DNA of 64,000 bases, taken from assembly GCF_023515955.1 (NCBI RefSeq), contig NZ_CP097322.1, forward strand, positions 6,062,501-6,126,500. The letters are read 5' to 3'. The notes beneath the pieces are model-generated. The model saw only the letters and a program-made list of their open reading frames with translations, was not told the origin of the DNA and ran no database searches. This DNA comes from Streptomyces sp. RerS4. GTDB taxonomy: Bacteria; Actinomycetota; Actinomycetes; Streptomycetales; Streptomycetaceae. Within the stretch, counting starts at the first letter, position 1. Every line of letters starts with the position of its first letter. Positions 40,634 through 48,795 of this stretch are shown piece after piece. Made by a program: the position numbers and the translations under genes.

Positions 40634-40669
40634 ACGCTACGCAGCGGCCCCGGAAGGGGACAACCCCTA
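40634..40669 (-). promoter_or_regulatory. TAGGGGT box and candidate promoter of the amine oxidase gene
   Basis: Read on the - strand: TAGGGGT (40669-40663), then 23 nt, then TAGCGT (-10 like, 40639-40634). TTGTCC follows the box directly and is 18 nt from the -10, so the box abuts the -35. This is the same box-to-hexamer distance as at 35729. The box also includes the stop codon of the upstream phosphopantetheinyl transferase gene. Confidence 0.55.
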
Positions 40670-41446
40670 CCGACCCGGGCGCCCGACCGTGCCCACGGCG
40701 CCGTACGGGGTGCCGTACGCGGGCGTGGATCCATCGGCGCCGGCCCGCCGGGCCGGGACGGCGATCGCGGTGACGACCAGGCCGCGCCGTGCGAGCCAAC
40801 GGCCGGTGAACTCCGTCACCGGCCGGCCGTCGGGGGCGGTCCCCGGGCGCAGGACGCGGGCCCTGAACGTGCCGCGCGGGCCCTCGGCGTCGGCGTCGGC
40901 GTCCGGGTCCGCGTCCGCGTCGGTGCGGAAGGAGATCTCGGCGTCGTCGAAGTCCAACTCGGTGCCCACCAGCGGGTACCACGTCTTGTACACGGCCTCC
41001 TTGGCGCTGAACAGCAGCCGGTCCCGGCTCAGTCGGCTCGCCCCCGGCGTCGGCGTGCGGGCCCAGGCCAGCTCCCGGGGCAGGGCGATCGAGTCCAACA
41101 CCCCCCGGGGCAGCGGCAGGTCCGGCTCGGCGTCGATGCCGACCGCCACCAGATCGGTGTTCCGGGCGAGTACGGCGGCCCGGTAGCCGGTGCAGTGGGT
41201 CATGCTGCCCACCACCCCCGCCGGCCACCGCGGCACGTTCCGCCGGCCCGGCAGGACCGGCGCCGGGGGCAGCCCGAGGGCCGCCATCGCGCGGCGCGCG
41301 CAGCCCCGTACGGTGGTGAACTCCTCGCGCCTGCCTTCCGGCGCGGACGCGACGAGGGCCGCTTCCTCGGGGTAGAGCACGGCGGCGCCGTCCGGCTCGA
41401 AGGCCTCGCGCGCGACCGCCCCTTCGGGCAGCAGGGTCTCGATCAC
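40667..41446 (-). CDS. 4'-phosphopantetheinyl transferase, EntD/Sfp type
   Basis: A 259-residue enzyme that converts apo-ACP domains to holo form with CoA. Diagnostic motifs are seen: GSMTHCTGY, VAVGIDAEPD (Mg-binding Asp and Glu) and FSAKEAVYKTWYP. It should modify the many ACPs of the cluster PKS. A run of DADADPDADADA in the C-terminal third is an unusual acidic low-complexity insert. The start is the GTG at 41446, overlapping the stop of the metallophosphoesterase gene as GTGA, with GGAGAGGA upstream. It is therefore translationally coupled as the third gene of the LAL-phosphoesterase-transferase operon. Confidence 0.95.
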   Translation of the reverse strand: MIETLLPEGAVAREAFEPDGAAVLYPEEAALVASAPEGRREEFTTVRGCARRAMAALGLPPAPVLPGRRNVPRWPAGVVGSMTHCTGYRAAVLARNTDLVAVGIDAEPDLPLPRGVLDSIALPRELAWARTPTPGASRLSRDRLLFSAKEAVYKTWYPLVGTELDFDDAEISFRTDADADPDADADAEGPRGTFRARVLRPGTAPDGRPVTEFTGRWLARRGLVVTAIAVPARRAGADGSTPAYGTPYGAVGTVGRPGR

Positions 41447-42360
41447 GGTCTGTCCTCTCCGCCGGTGTAGGGGAGGATCTGCCGCAGCAGACCCTTGGGG
41501 TGGCCTCGCCGGCGCCACTCGCGCGGGTAGCCGATCGACACCTCCTCGAAGCGCACCCCGTCGTACCAGGTGGTGCGGGGGATGTGCAGGTGCCCGTAGA
41601 CCACGGCGGCCGTACGGAACCTGCGGTGCCAGTCGGCGGTGAGCACGGTGCCGCACCACTGGGCGAACTCCGGGTGCCACAGTACGTCCGTCGGTTCGCG
41701 CACCAGCGGGAAGTGGTTGACGAGGACCAGCGGCACGGTCGGGTCGTGCGCCTCCAGCCGGCGCAGCGTGTGCGCGACCCGGTCCCGGCACCAGGCGTCC
41801 CGGCTCGGATGCGGGTCGGGGTGCAGGAGGTACTCGTCGGTGCAGACGACGCCGGCCTCGTGCGCCCGCGCGAGGGACTCCTCCTTGGTGCGCGTGCCCG
41901 CCACGCGGAAGGTGTAGTCGTACAGCAGGAACAGCGGGGCGACGGCGACCGGGCCGCCGGGTCCCTCCCACACCGGCCAGGGGTCCTCGGGGGTGACGAC
42001 GCCCAGCGCGCGGCACAGGTCCACCAGGTGCAGGTAGCGCTTCTCGCCGCGGAACCGGACCGGATCCTCGCGCGGGGTCCACAGCTCGTGGTTGCCCGGC
42101 GCCCACACCACCTTGGAGAAACGTTCGGCCAGCAGGCGCAGGGCCCACTCGATGTCCTCGGTCAGCTCCCCGACGTCGCCGGCGACGATCAGCCAGTCGT
42201 CCGGGTGGGTCGGCCGCAGCGATTCGGTGATGGGCCGGTTGTCGGCCATCCCGATGTGCAGATCGCTCACCGCGAGCAGCCGGGGGCCGGGCACGGGGGC
42301 GGGCGGGGGTGCGCCCGCGCCGGCGGTCCGGGCGGCGGGGTCAGGCGGTGTGTGCGACAT
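41443..42360 (-). CDS. Calcineurin-like metallophosphoesterase
   Basis: A 305-residue dinuclear metal phosphoesterase. All signature blocks are visible: SDLHIG, GDVGE, GNHE, VNHFP and GHLHI. The first 25 residues are Pro/Ala-rich and disordered. The substrate is unknown. Tight coupling to the phosphopantetheinyl transferase (GTGA overlap downstream) and to the LAL regulator (20-bp overlap upstream) suggests a job connected with carrier-protein prosthetic groups or CoA pieces, such as hydrolysing 3',5'-ADP or removing phosphopantetheine. That is inference only. No signal peptide is seen, so it should be cytoplasmic. Confidence 0.85.
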   Translation of the reverse strand: MSHTPPDPAARTAGAGAPPPAPVPGPRLLAVSDLHIGMADNRPITESLRPTHPDDWLIVAGDVGELTEDIEWALRLLAERFSKVVWAPGNHELWTPREDPVRFRGEKRYLHLVDLCRALGVVTPEDPWPVWEGPGGPVAVAPLFLLYDYTFRVAGTRTKEESLARAHEAGVVCTDEYLLHPDPHPSRDAWCRDRVAHTLRRLEAHDPTVPLVLVNHFPLVREPTDVLWHPEFAQWCGTVLTADWHRRFRTAAVVYGHLHIPRTTWYDGVRFEEVSIGYPREWRRRGHPKGLLRQILPYTGGEDRP

Positions 42361-45277
42361 CGGTGTCCCAACTGACGGGCAGGTCTTGGCGGCGCGTGAT
42401 GTTGATTTTGCGGTAGACGCGGGTCAGGTGCTGTTCGACGGTGCTGACGGTGATGAACAGCTTCGCCCCGATCTCCCGGTTCGTGTACCCGTGTGCGGCC
42501 AGCGCCGCCACCCGCCGCTCGGCGTCCGTCAGAGCGGACGCCGCGCTCGGCCGCGTCGGGCGGACGGGGGTCGGGCTCGGGATCGGTGCGGGCACGGTCC
42601 GGGGCGGCGCGACGCTCCGCGCGGACGGCTCGACCTGGACGCGCTGCGTGCCCTCCCGGGCGCCGCAGACCTCGGCGATCCGCCACGCCCGACGGGTGCA
42701 GCTGCGGCTCTGGGCCGCGTTGCCGAGCCGCTCGTACGCCGTCCCGAGGTCGGTCAGCGTCCGGGCCAGCTCGTGCGAGTCGCCCTCCTCCTGGAGCAGG
42801 GTCACCGCCCGGTCCAGCAGCGCCGGCCGGTCGCGCAGCGGCCGGGCGGCCGCCAGGACGCGCAGGGCCAGGCCGCGCACGCGCGGACCTGCCTCCCGGG
42901 CGAGCTGCTCGCGGGCGAACCGTTCCGCCTGGTCGCGGTTGCCGAGGGCCAACGTGGCCTCCGCGACCCCGACCCGCCAGGGCGCCAGCCCCTCACGGTC
43001 CATGTTCCACTCGCGCATCAGCCGGCCGCAGGCCATGAAATCCGTCAGCGCCGCGTGGTGGCGACCGGTGGCGAGCCGGTGTCCTCCACGCGCGTAGAGG
43101 TAGTGGAGCCCGTACCGGGTCAGCAGCATCTGCTCGGGCACCGGATGGTCCACCAGGGCCGCCGCCGCCTCGTGGTCGCCCATGGCGGTCCGCGCCTCGA
43201 TGAGGGCGGCCAGCGGCATGCCGATGCCCACGCCCCAGCCGTGCGGGGTGAGTTGAGCCATCGCCTCCTCCGCCAGCCGCATCGCCTGCGCCGGCTCGCC
43301 GCGACGCAGCGCCATGTGCGCGCGCATCGCCTGCATGACGGCGGTCCAACCGGGCGCGTCGTGCTCGGAGGCCTCCTCCAGCAGCCGGTCGGTCCACAGC
43401 GTCGCCTCGCCCAGCCGCTCCGTATACAACAGGGCCAGCAGGCACGCCCGGATGGTGACGTGGGTCTCGTCCGTGAGCCGGGTGCCGGCCAGGATCCGTT
43501 CGGCGATCGCGGCGAACTCCTCGTCCACCGCCGCCCGGTCCCGGTGACCCGGCGCGGAGCCGGCGCCCGCGCTGAGGACCCCGTGCAGCACCCGGATCCC
43601 CACCATCGCCGCGTCCTCCGGGCAGTTCGCCGGAGCCGGCGGGCCGCTGAAGCACGAGCCGAGCGCACCGTCGAGCCGGTCCAGCAACGTGGGATACGTC
43701 GAGGCCAACAACAGCCGTACGTCGCCCAGTTGCGCGGCCATCGCCGGTTCGGGCGGCTGCGGCATGCCCGCGACGGCACGCTGGACCGCACGCGCCGCGT
43801 CGTCGATCCAGCCGTTCCACAACAGATCGCCGACCAACCGCAGCGAGTCGCCCACCGGCAGCGTGCCCTCACGCGACGCGGCGTTCAGCGGACCGAGTTC
43901 CTGCGCCCAGGTCGACGGCTTCACCCGCCAGATGAACTTGGCCATGCTCGCCCGCAGTCGCAGCCGCTCCCGCTCGTCGCGGGAGCACTCCTCCGCCAGC
44001 CGCAGGCAGCGCACCGCGAACTCCACCCGCTGGGACGCCAACGCCGTGTGCGCGGCGGTCGCCAACACGCCCGGCACCCACTCCTCGTCGGGAAGGCCCG
44101 GCCCGTGGCCCAGCAGGTGCGCGGCCACCGCCATCGGCGCCGCGCCGGCCTCGTACAGCAGCCGCGCCGCGCGCCGGCGCAGCTCGACCACGGCGTCGTC
44201 GGCAAGGCTCTCCAGCACCGCCGCCCGTACCGCGCCGTGCCGGAAACGCTCGCCCCGGAGGATGCCCGTGTCACCGAGGGCGTCCAGCACCTGCTCCACC
44301 GTCCGCTCGTCGGTCCGCACCAGGCGGGCCAGCAGCGGACGCGGAGCGGCGCTGCCCAGCAGGGCGACGCCTTGGGCGACGCGCAGACCGTCGGCGCCCG
44401 TCCGGTGAACACAGATCAGCGCGTTCTGCACGAACTGTTCACCCGCGGGGAACGATCCGTCGGCCGCCTCCCCGTCCCGCTGCCGCGGGACGCGGTCGTC
44501 CAACAGGCTGTGGACCAGCAACGGGTTGCCGCCGGTGGCCGTGTGCAGGGAGGCCGCCATGCCGGCGGTACGCGAGGGGCCGGGCGCGGCGCCGGTCGGG
44601 CGGACGCTCGCCCCGGTCCGGTGCGCGAGCAGCTCCTCCACCCCCCGCGCGCTGAGCGGGCCCAGCCGCAGGTGGAGTCCCTCGACCTGGCGGAGCAGTT
44701 CGTCCAGGGCGTGCGGCGCCGGGGCGCCCGCGTCGGGGCCGCGCGTCACGACCAGGGCGAGGCCGCCCGCCGTCGAGCGGGCCCGGCCGAGGGCGTACAG
44801 CAGGCAGTGCAACGACTGGGGGTCGGCGTACTGCACGTCGTCGATGGCGATGAGCACGGGTCCGCGCGCCGCGAGGCCGGCGAGCCGGGCGTGGAAGGCC
44901 ATGAGGGTCTGCGGGGGCACGAGTTCCCCGGTGCCGGCCGCCCCGTGGAGCGGAAGGGGCCCGGCGGCGTCGGCGGCGTCCCGCAGCAGTTCCTCCACCA
45001 CACCGAAGGGGATGTGCCGTTCGGAGGCGGAGGTCACGGCGCTGAGGAGCCGGATGCCGGAGTCGGCGGTCCGCTCCAGCACCCGGTGCAGCAGAGCCGT
45101 CTTGCCGGCCGCGACGGGGCCGCTGACCACGGCTATTCGGCCCGGCTTGGAGGGGTCGTCAGGGGCGGTGCGGCGCCCGGCGCCGGGGCCGGCCGCGTGT
45201 GCGGCGGTGTGGGTCCGGGCGGTGCCGGTGACCCACGCGGTCAGCTTGGCGATCTGTTCATCCCGCTCGACCAACAT
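42341..45277 (-). CDS. LuxR-family transcriptional activator of the LAL type
   Basis: A 978-residue large ATP-binding LuxR regulator. The N-terminal AAA/STAND ATPase has Walker A VSGPVAAGKTALL and Walker B VLIAIDDVQYADP. A long helical middle region is presumably TPR-like. A C-terminal LuxR helix-turn-helix follows (LTDAERRVAALAAHGYTNRE, continuing through TVSTVEQH). Such proteins are pathway-specific activators in polyene and macrolide clusters, so this is the likely master activator here. The start was placed at the ATG at 45277 (MLVERDEQI, the usual LAL N-terminus), with GGGGAGG 11 nt upstream. The frame extends to 45526, but the added sequence has no homology. The 3' end overlaps the metallophosphoesterase start by 20 bp. 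Confidence 0.93.
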   Translation of the reverse strand: MLVERDEQIAKLTAWVTGTARTHTAAHAAGPGAGRRTAPDDPSKPGRIAVVSGPVAAGKTALLHRVLERTADSGIRLLSAVTSASERHIPFGVVEELLRDAADAAGPLPLHGAAGTGELVPPQTLMAFHARLAGLAARGPVLIAIDDVQYADPQSLHCLLYALGRARSTAGGLALVVTRGPDAGAPAPHALDELLRQVEGLHLRLGPLSARGVEELLAHRTGASVRPTGAAPGPSRTAGMAASLHTATGGNPLLVHSLLDDRVPRQRDGEAADGSFPAGEQFVQNALICVHRTGADGLRVAQGVALLGSAAPRPLLARLVRTDERTVEQVLDALGDTGILRGERFRHGAVRAAVLESLADDAVVELRRRAARLLYEAGAAPMAVAAHLLGHGPGLPDEEWVPGVLATAAHTALASQRVEFAVRCLRLAEECSRDERERLRLRASMAKFIWRVKPSTWAQELGPLNAASREGTLPVGDSLRLVGDLLWNGWIDDAARAVQRAVAGMPQPPEPAMAAQLGDVRLLLASTYPTLLDRLDGALGSCFSGPPAPANCPEDAAMVGIRVLHGVLSAGAGSAPGHRDRAAVDEEFAAIAERILAGTRLTDETHVTIRACLLALLYTERLGEATLWTDRLLEEASEHDAPGWTAVMQAMRAHMALRRGEPAQAMRLAEEAMAQLTPHGWGVGIGMPLAALIEARTAMGDHEAAAALVDHPVPEQMLLTRYGLHYLYARGGHRLATGRHHAALTDFMACGRLMREWNMDREGLAPWRVGVAEATLALGNRDQAERFAREQLAREAGPRVRGLALRVLAAARPLRDRPALLDRAVTLLQEEGDSHELARTLTDLGTAYERLGNAAQSRSCTRRAWRIAEVCGAREGTQRVQVEPSARSVAPPRTVPAPIPSPTPVRPTRPSAASALTDAERRVAALAAHGYTNREIGAKLFITVSTVEQHLTRVYRKINITRRQDLPVSWDTDVAHTA

Positions 45278-45560
45278 GGCTGTGGAAGCCTCCCCTGAGA
45301 TTCGGAGCGACACATCTCGGTCCTGTGGCATGACATGGCTATTCCGTGGAGTCCCCGCGAGGAAGGCGATGCCCGAGAGCGCATGGAATTCTGCGCCACC
45401 GCTGGTCAAACGGCAGGCCGGTTCTTCCCGTTCGGCAGGTACCGATCGAACTCTAGCAACTTTCGACCGGCCCTCGATCAGGCCTCCATTCTTGAATGAC
45501 ACGCAACCGACGCCCTGTTGGTTCACTTAATCGGCGTGTCTTCTCGCGGCCCGGTTCGGT

Positions 45561-45604
45561 AACCTCACGGAAACCTCAAGGGAACCTCAATGCTTGGCTA
45601 TTCA
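45561..45604 (+). promoter_or_regulatory. SARP-type heptamer array with candidate -10
   Basis: AACCTCA occurs exactly three times at 45561, 45572 and 45583, a strict 11-bp period with 4-bp spacers. TATTCA (45599-45604) lies 9 nt after the third copy. Streptomyces antibiotic regulatory proteins (SARPs) bind such 11-bp-spaced heptamers, with the last copy about 8 bp before the -10. The orientation fits the + strand carboxylase-ureohydrolase operon. No SARP gene lies in the window. Confidence 0.6.
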
Positions 45605-45617
45605 ACCTGTCCGGCTC

Positions 45618-45645
45618 TAGGGGTGGTCGCATGCGGAATAGGGGT
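45618..45645 (+). promoter_or_regulatory. Pair of TAGGGGT boxes upstream of the carboxylase gene
   Basis: TAGGGGT at 45618 and again at 45639, 21 bp apart. The first is preceded by CCGGCTC, exactly as the box at 35698 is. Unlike the other two sites, no TANNNT hexamer follows at 23 nt, so the role may be different or the promoter may lie elsewhere. Confidence 0.5.
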
Positions 45646-45760
45646 CGGCGCCGGTGGAGGAGATGTGATGGTGGCTCGTTTAATGGCTGGGCGCGGGCCT
45701 TTGGCGGTCCGCGGGAAGCGATGAGCCGCCCGCCTCGCGGGGTCGGGGTCGAGAGGGCAC

Positions 45761-47317
45761 ATGACGACGAACCTCACCGGGAAAGTGACCGAGCTGCACG
45801 AGCTGCGCGAGCGGGCGCGGCGCGGACCGAGTGACCGTGCGACCGAGGCGCAGCATGCCAAGGGCAAGCTGACGGCGCGTGAGCGGATTGCGCTGCTTCT
45901 GGACGAGGGTTCGTTCAAGGAGGTCGAGCAGCTGCGTCGGCACCGGGCGACGGGTTTCGGTCTGGAGGCCAAGAAGCCCTACACCGATGGTGTGATCACG
46001 GGGTGGGGCACGGTCGAGGGTCGGACGGTCTTCGTGTACGCGCACGATTTCCGCATCTTCGGTGGTGCGTTGGGTGAGGCGCACGCGGCGAAGATCCACA
46101 AGATCATGGACATGGCCATCGCGGCCGGTGCGCCGCTGGTCTCGTTGAACGACGGTGCGGGTGCCCGTATCCAGGAGGGTGTCTCGGCGCTGGCCGGCTA
46201 CGGTGGCATCTTCCAGCGCAACACCAGGGCCTCGGGTGTGATCCCGCAGATCTCGGTGATGTTGGGCCCGTGCGCGGGCGGGGCGGCGTACTCCCCGGCG
46301 TTGACGGACTTCGTGTTCATGGTGCGGGACACCTCGCAGATGTTCATCACGGGTCCGGACGTGGTCCGGGCGGTGACGGGCGAGGAGATCAGCCAGAACG
46401 GTCTGGGCGGCGCGGACGTGCACGCGGAGACCTCGGGCGTGGCGCACTTCGCGTACGACGACGAGGAGACCTGCATCGCCGAGGTCCGCTACCTCATCAC
46501 GATGCTGCCCTCCAACAACCGCGAGAACCCGCCGCACTGCGTCGGCACCGACCCGGCCGACCGCCGTTCGGAGGCCCTCCTCACGCTGGTTCCCGTCGAC
46601 GGCAACCGGCCGTACGACATGCTCAAGGTGATCGAGGAGCTCGTCGACGACGGGGACGTCCTGGAGGTCCACGAGCGGTGGGCGCGCAACATCATCTGCG
46701 CGCTGGCGCGGTTCGACGGGCAGGTGGTGGGCATCGTCGCCAACCAGCCCGGTCACCTCGCGGGGGTGTTGGACATCCACGCCTCGGAGAAGGCGGCGCG
46801 GTTCGTCCAGCTGTGCGACGCGTTCAACATCCCGATCATCACGCTGCTGGACGTGCCGGGCTTCCTGCCGGGCGTGGACCAGGAGCACGGCGGGATCATC
46901 CGCCACGGCGCGAAGCTGCTGTACGCGTACTGCAACGCGACCGTGCCGCGGATCTCGCTGATCCTGCGCAAGGCGTACGGCGGCGCGTACATCGTCATGG
47001 ACTCGCAGTCCATCGGCGCCGACCTGACCTACGCCTGGCCGACCAACGAGATCGCCGTGATGGGCGCCGAGGGCGCGGCGAACGTGATCTTCCGCAGGCA
47101 GATCGCGGACGCCGAGGACCCCGAGGCGATGCGCGCGCGGATGGTCAAGGAATACAAGGCCGAGCTGATGCACCCGTACTACGCGGCCGAGCGCGGCCTC
47201 GTCGACGACGTCATCGACCCCGCCGAGACCCGCGAGACGCTGATCAGCGCCCTCGCGATGCTCCGCACCAAGCACGCCGACCTGCCGCCGCGCAAGCACG
47301 GCAACCCGCCGCAGTAG
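45761..47317 (+). CDS. Acyl-CoA carboxylase beta subunit (carboxyltransferase, PccB/AccB type)
   Basis: A 518-residue biotin-dependent carboxyltransferase that makes malonyl-CoA or methylmalonyl-CoA from acetyl- or propionyl-CoA together with a biotinylated alpha subunit encoded elsewhere. Seen: KGKLTARERIALLLDEGSF at the N-terminus, the oxyanion-hole glycines in GGIFQRN and PCAGGAAYSPALTDF, and KAYGGAYIVMDS with WPTNEIAVMGAEGAAN in the C-terminal half. Its place in the cluster suggests it raises extender-unit supply. Five malonyl and one methylmalonyl AT in the window would use its products. The ATG is preceded by GAGAGG. It is the first gene of a two-gene + strand operon with the ureohydrolase. 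Confidence 0.94.
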   Translation: MTTNLTGKVTELHELRERARRGPSDRATEAQHAKGKLTARERIALLLDEGSFKEVEQLRRHRATGFGLEAKKPYTDGVITGWGTVEGRTVFVYAHDFRIFGGALGEAHAAKIHKIMDMAIAAGAPLVSLNDGAGARIQEGVSALAGYGGIFQRNTRASGVIPQISVMLGPCAGGAAYSPALTDFVFMVRDTSQMFITGPDVVRAVTGEEISQNGLGGADVHAETSGVAHFAYDDEETCIAEVRYLITMLPSNNRENPPHCVGTDPADRRSEALLTLVPVDGNRPYDMLKVIEELVDDGDVLEVHERWARNIICALARFDGQVVGIVANQPGHLAGVLDIHASEKAARFVQLCDAFNIPIITLLDVPGFLPGVDQEHGGIIRHGAKLLYAYCNATVPRISLILRKAYGGAYIVMDSQSIGADLTYAWPTNEIAVMGAEGAANVIFRRQIADAEDPEAMRARMVKEYKAELMHPYYAAERGLVDDVIDPAETRETLISALAMLRTKHADLPPRKHGNPPQ

Positions 47318-47414
47318 CCACCGCGGGCCGGGCACGCCCGGCGCCCCCACCCCTCCTGGGCCCGGCCATCGGACGCCAGGCCGCCGTACCCCCCGGAAAG
47401 GCACAGACCGCACC

Positions 47415-48404
47415 ATGACCGCCCAGCCCAACGGACCGACCCCGCCGCTGGCGCCGATCGAGACCGACCGGACGCTGCACTTCGCCGGCCAGGCCACGTT
47501 CGGCCGCGTCCCCCGCATCGACCAGGTGGAGAAGGCGGACATCGCCGTGGTCGGGGTCCCGTTCGACGGCGGTGTCACCTACCGTCCCGGTGCCCGTTTC
47601 GGCGGCAACGCCATCCGTGAGGCCTCCCGCACCCTGCGCCCCTACAACCCGGCGCAGGACGTCTACCCCTTCCACTACAGCCAGGTCGCGGACGCCGGCG
47701 ACATCAGCGCCAACCCGTTCAACGCGAACGAGGCCGTGGAGACCATCGAGGCCGCCGCCGACGAACTGCTGTCCGGCGGCGCCCGGCTGATGACGCTGGG
47801 CGGCGACCACACCATCGCGCTGCCGCTGCTGCGTTCGGTGGCGAAGAAGCACGGACCGGTGGCGGTCCTGCACTTCGACGCGCACCTGGACACCTGGGAC
47901 GACTACTTCGGTCAGCAGTACACCCACGGAATGCCCTTCCGCCGGGCCGTGGAGGAGGGCGTCATCGACACCTCCGCCCTCTGCCACGTCGGCACGCGCG
48001 GCCCGATCTACGGCAAGAAGGACCTCGACGAGGACGCCAAGCTCGGCTTCGGCATCGTGACCTCGGCGGACGTCATGCGGCGCGGGGTGGACGAGATCGC
48101 CCAGCAACTGCGCGAGCGGGTCGGTGACCGGCCCCTGTACGTCTCCATCGACATCGACGTCCTGGACCCCGCGCACGCCCCCGGCACCGGCACTCCCGAG
48201 GCCGGCGGCATGACCTCGCGCGAGCTGCTGGAGATCCTGCGCGGCCTCGCCGACTGCAATCTGGTCTCCGCCGACATCGTGGAGGTCGCGCCGGCGTACG
48301 ACCACGCGAACATCACCTCGGTCGCCGCGTCGCACGCCGCGTACGAGCTGATCACGATCATGTCGAAGCAGATCGCCCCGGTCCGCTGGGGAATGGCGAA
48401 GTAA
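47415..48404 (+). CDS. Ureohydrolase (agmatinase / guanidinobutyrase family), probable amidinohydrolase of the product
   Basis: A 329-residue Mn-dependent ureohydrolase. All metal-binding motifs are present: GGDHT, HFDAHLDTW and SIDIDVLDPAHAPG. The family splits urea from guanidino groups. In ECO-02301/mediomycin-type clusters such an enzyme converts the terminal guanidino group to a primary amine, or acts on 4-guanidinobutyrate, and the gene context here matches. Plain agmatine catabolism cannot be excluded, but the gene is in the same operon as the cluster carboxylase (97-bp gap, AGGCAC region before the ATG). It is followed by two hairpins and is probably the last gene of the cluster. Confidence 0.88.
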   Translation: MTAQPNGPTPPLAPIETDRTLHFAGQATFGRVPRIDQVEKADIAVVGVPFDGGVTYRPGARFGGNAIREASRTLRPYNPAQDVYPFHYSQVADAGDISANPFNANEAVETIEAAADELLSGGARLMTLGGDHTIALPLLRSVAKKHGPVAVLHFDAHLDTWDDYFGQQYTHGMPFRRAVEEGVIDTSALCHVGTRGPIYGKKDLDEDAKLGFGIVTSADVMRRGVDEIAQQLRERVGDRPLYVSIDIDVLDPAHAPGTGTPEAGGMTSRELLEILRGLADCNLVSADIVEVAPAYDHANITSVAASHAAYELITIMSKQIAPVRWGMAK

Positions 48405-48411
48405 ACGACGA

Positions 48412-48446
48412 GGGAGCGGCCGGCGCACAGTGCGTCGGCCGCTCCC
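48412..48446 (+). terminator. Hairpin terminator after the ureohydrolase gene
   Basis: A 16-bp stem with a single G-T pair (GGGAGCGGCCGGCGCA with its complement) and a 3-nt CAG loop. It starts 8 nt after the ureohydrolase stop codon. Confidence 0.85.
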
Positions 48447-48476
48447 GCACGTCTGAATTCACGCAGCAGAAACCAT

Positions 48477-48504
48477 CGGCTACCGGCCTGAAAGCCGGTA
48501 GCCG
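48477..48504 (+). terminator. Second hairpin, 11-bp perfect stem
   Basis: CGGCTACCGGC pairs perfectly with its complement across a CTGAAA loop and is followed by GACTTT. It may back up the terminator 30 bp upstream. It could also be a structured element of unknown role. Confidence 0.6.
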
Positions 48505-48694
48505 GACTTTCGCCACGCCGGTTCCCGTTTTTCCCTGAACAAAGGGCGGCTATTCGGCGACGCACTTGCGTCGAACGCGGCCACGCAATGGCGCCCCGCG
48601 AGGCGACCACGCCACAGAATTACCTGCCGCGGGCCTTCCGTCATCATTCCGTTCATAGAGTTCACGAGACGGCGGACGAGTCGACCTCGACAAA

Positions 48695-48713
48695 GTTAGG
48701 AAACTTTACTTAC
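48695..48713 (+). promoter_or_regulatory. Imperfect palindrome before the inositol monophosphatase gene
   Basis: GTTAGGAAA-C-TTTACTTAC, with 7 of 9 positions symmetric, lies about 80 bp before the ATG at 48796. From memory it resembles GTTAGGAAAGTTTCCTAAC-type repressor operators found upstream of Streptomyces sugar-hydrolase genes. The regulator here is unknown. Confidence 0.4.
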
Positions 48714-48795
48714 AGTGTCAAGGGGGTGGGCGAGCGAGCCGTGGTCCCCCCGTGCGGGGGTGGGGATTGTCGGTCCGGCGTGCTTTGCTGGGGGC

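Larger units (their letters stand above)
45278..45760. other. Divergent regulatory region, LAL activator / carboxylase operon
   Basis: 483 bp without a gene, noticeably more A/T-rich than the flanks between about 45400 and 45690. It holds the three-copy AACCTCA array and a pair of TAGGGGT boxes on the + strand. I see no further ORF with a ribosome binding site. Confidence 0.7.
48405..48795. other. Cluster-edge intergenic region
   Basis: 391 bp without a credible gene. It contains two terminator-like hairpins at the start and an AT-rich imperfect palindrome near 48700, just before the inositol monophosphatase gene. The base composition drops around 48600-48720. It probably marks the boundary of the biosynthetic cluster. 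Confidence 0.65.

Noticed and set aside
42092..45298. 1068-codon + strand frame opposite the LAL regulator
   Set aside because: Antisense to a protein with intact Walker and LuxR motifs. Arg/Gly/Gln-rich shadow.
45278..45526. Upstream extension of the LAL regulator to 45526
   Set aside because: The extra 83 residues show no homology and have no good ribosome binding site. The family N-terminus starts at the ATG at 45277.
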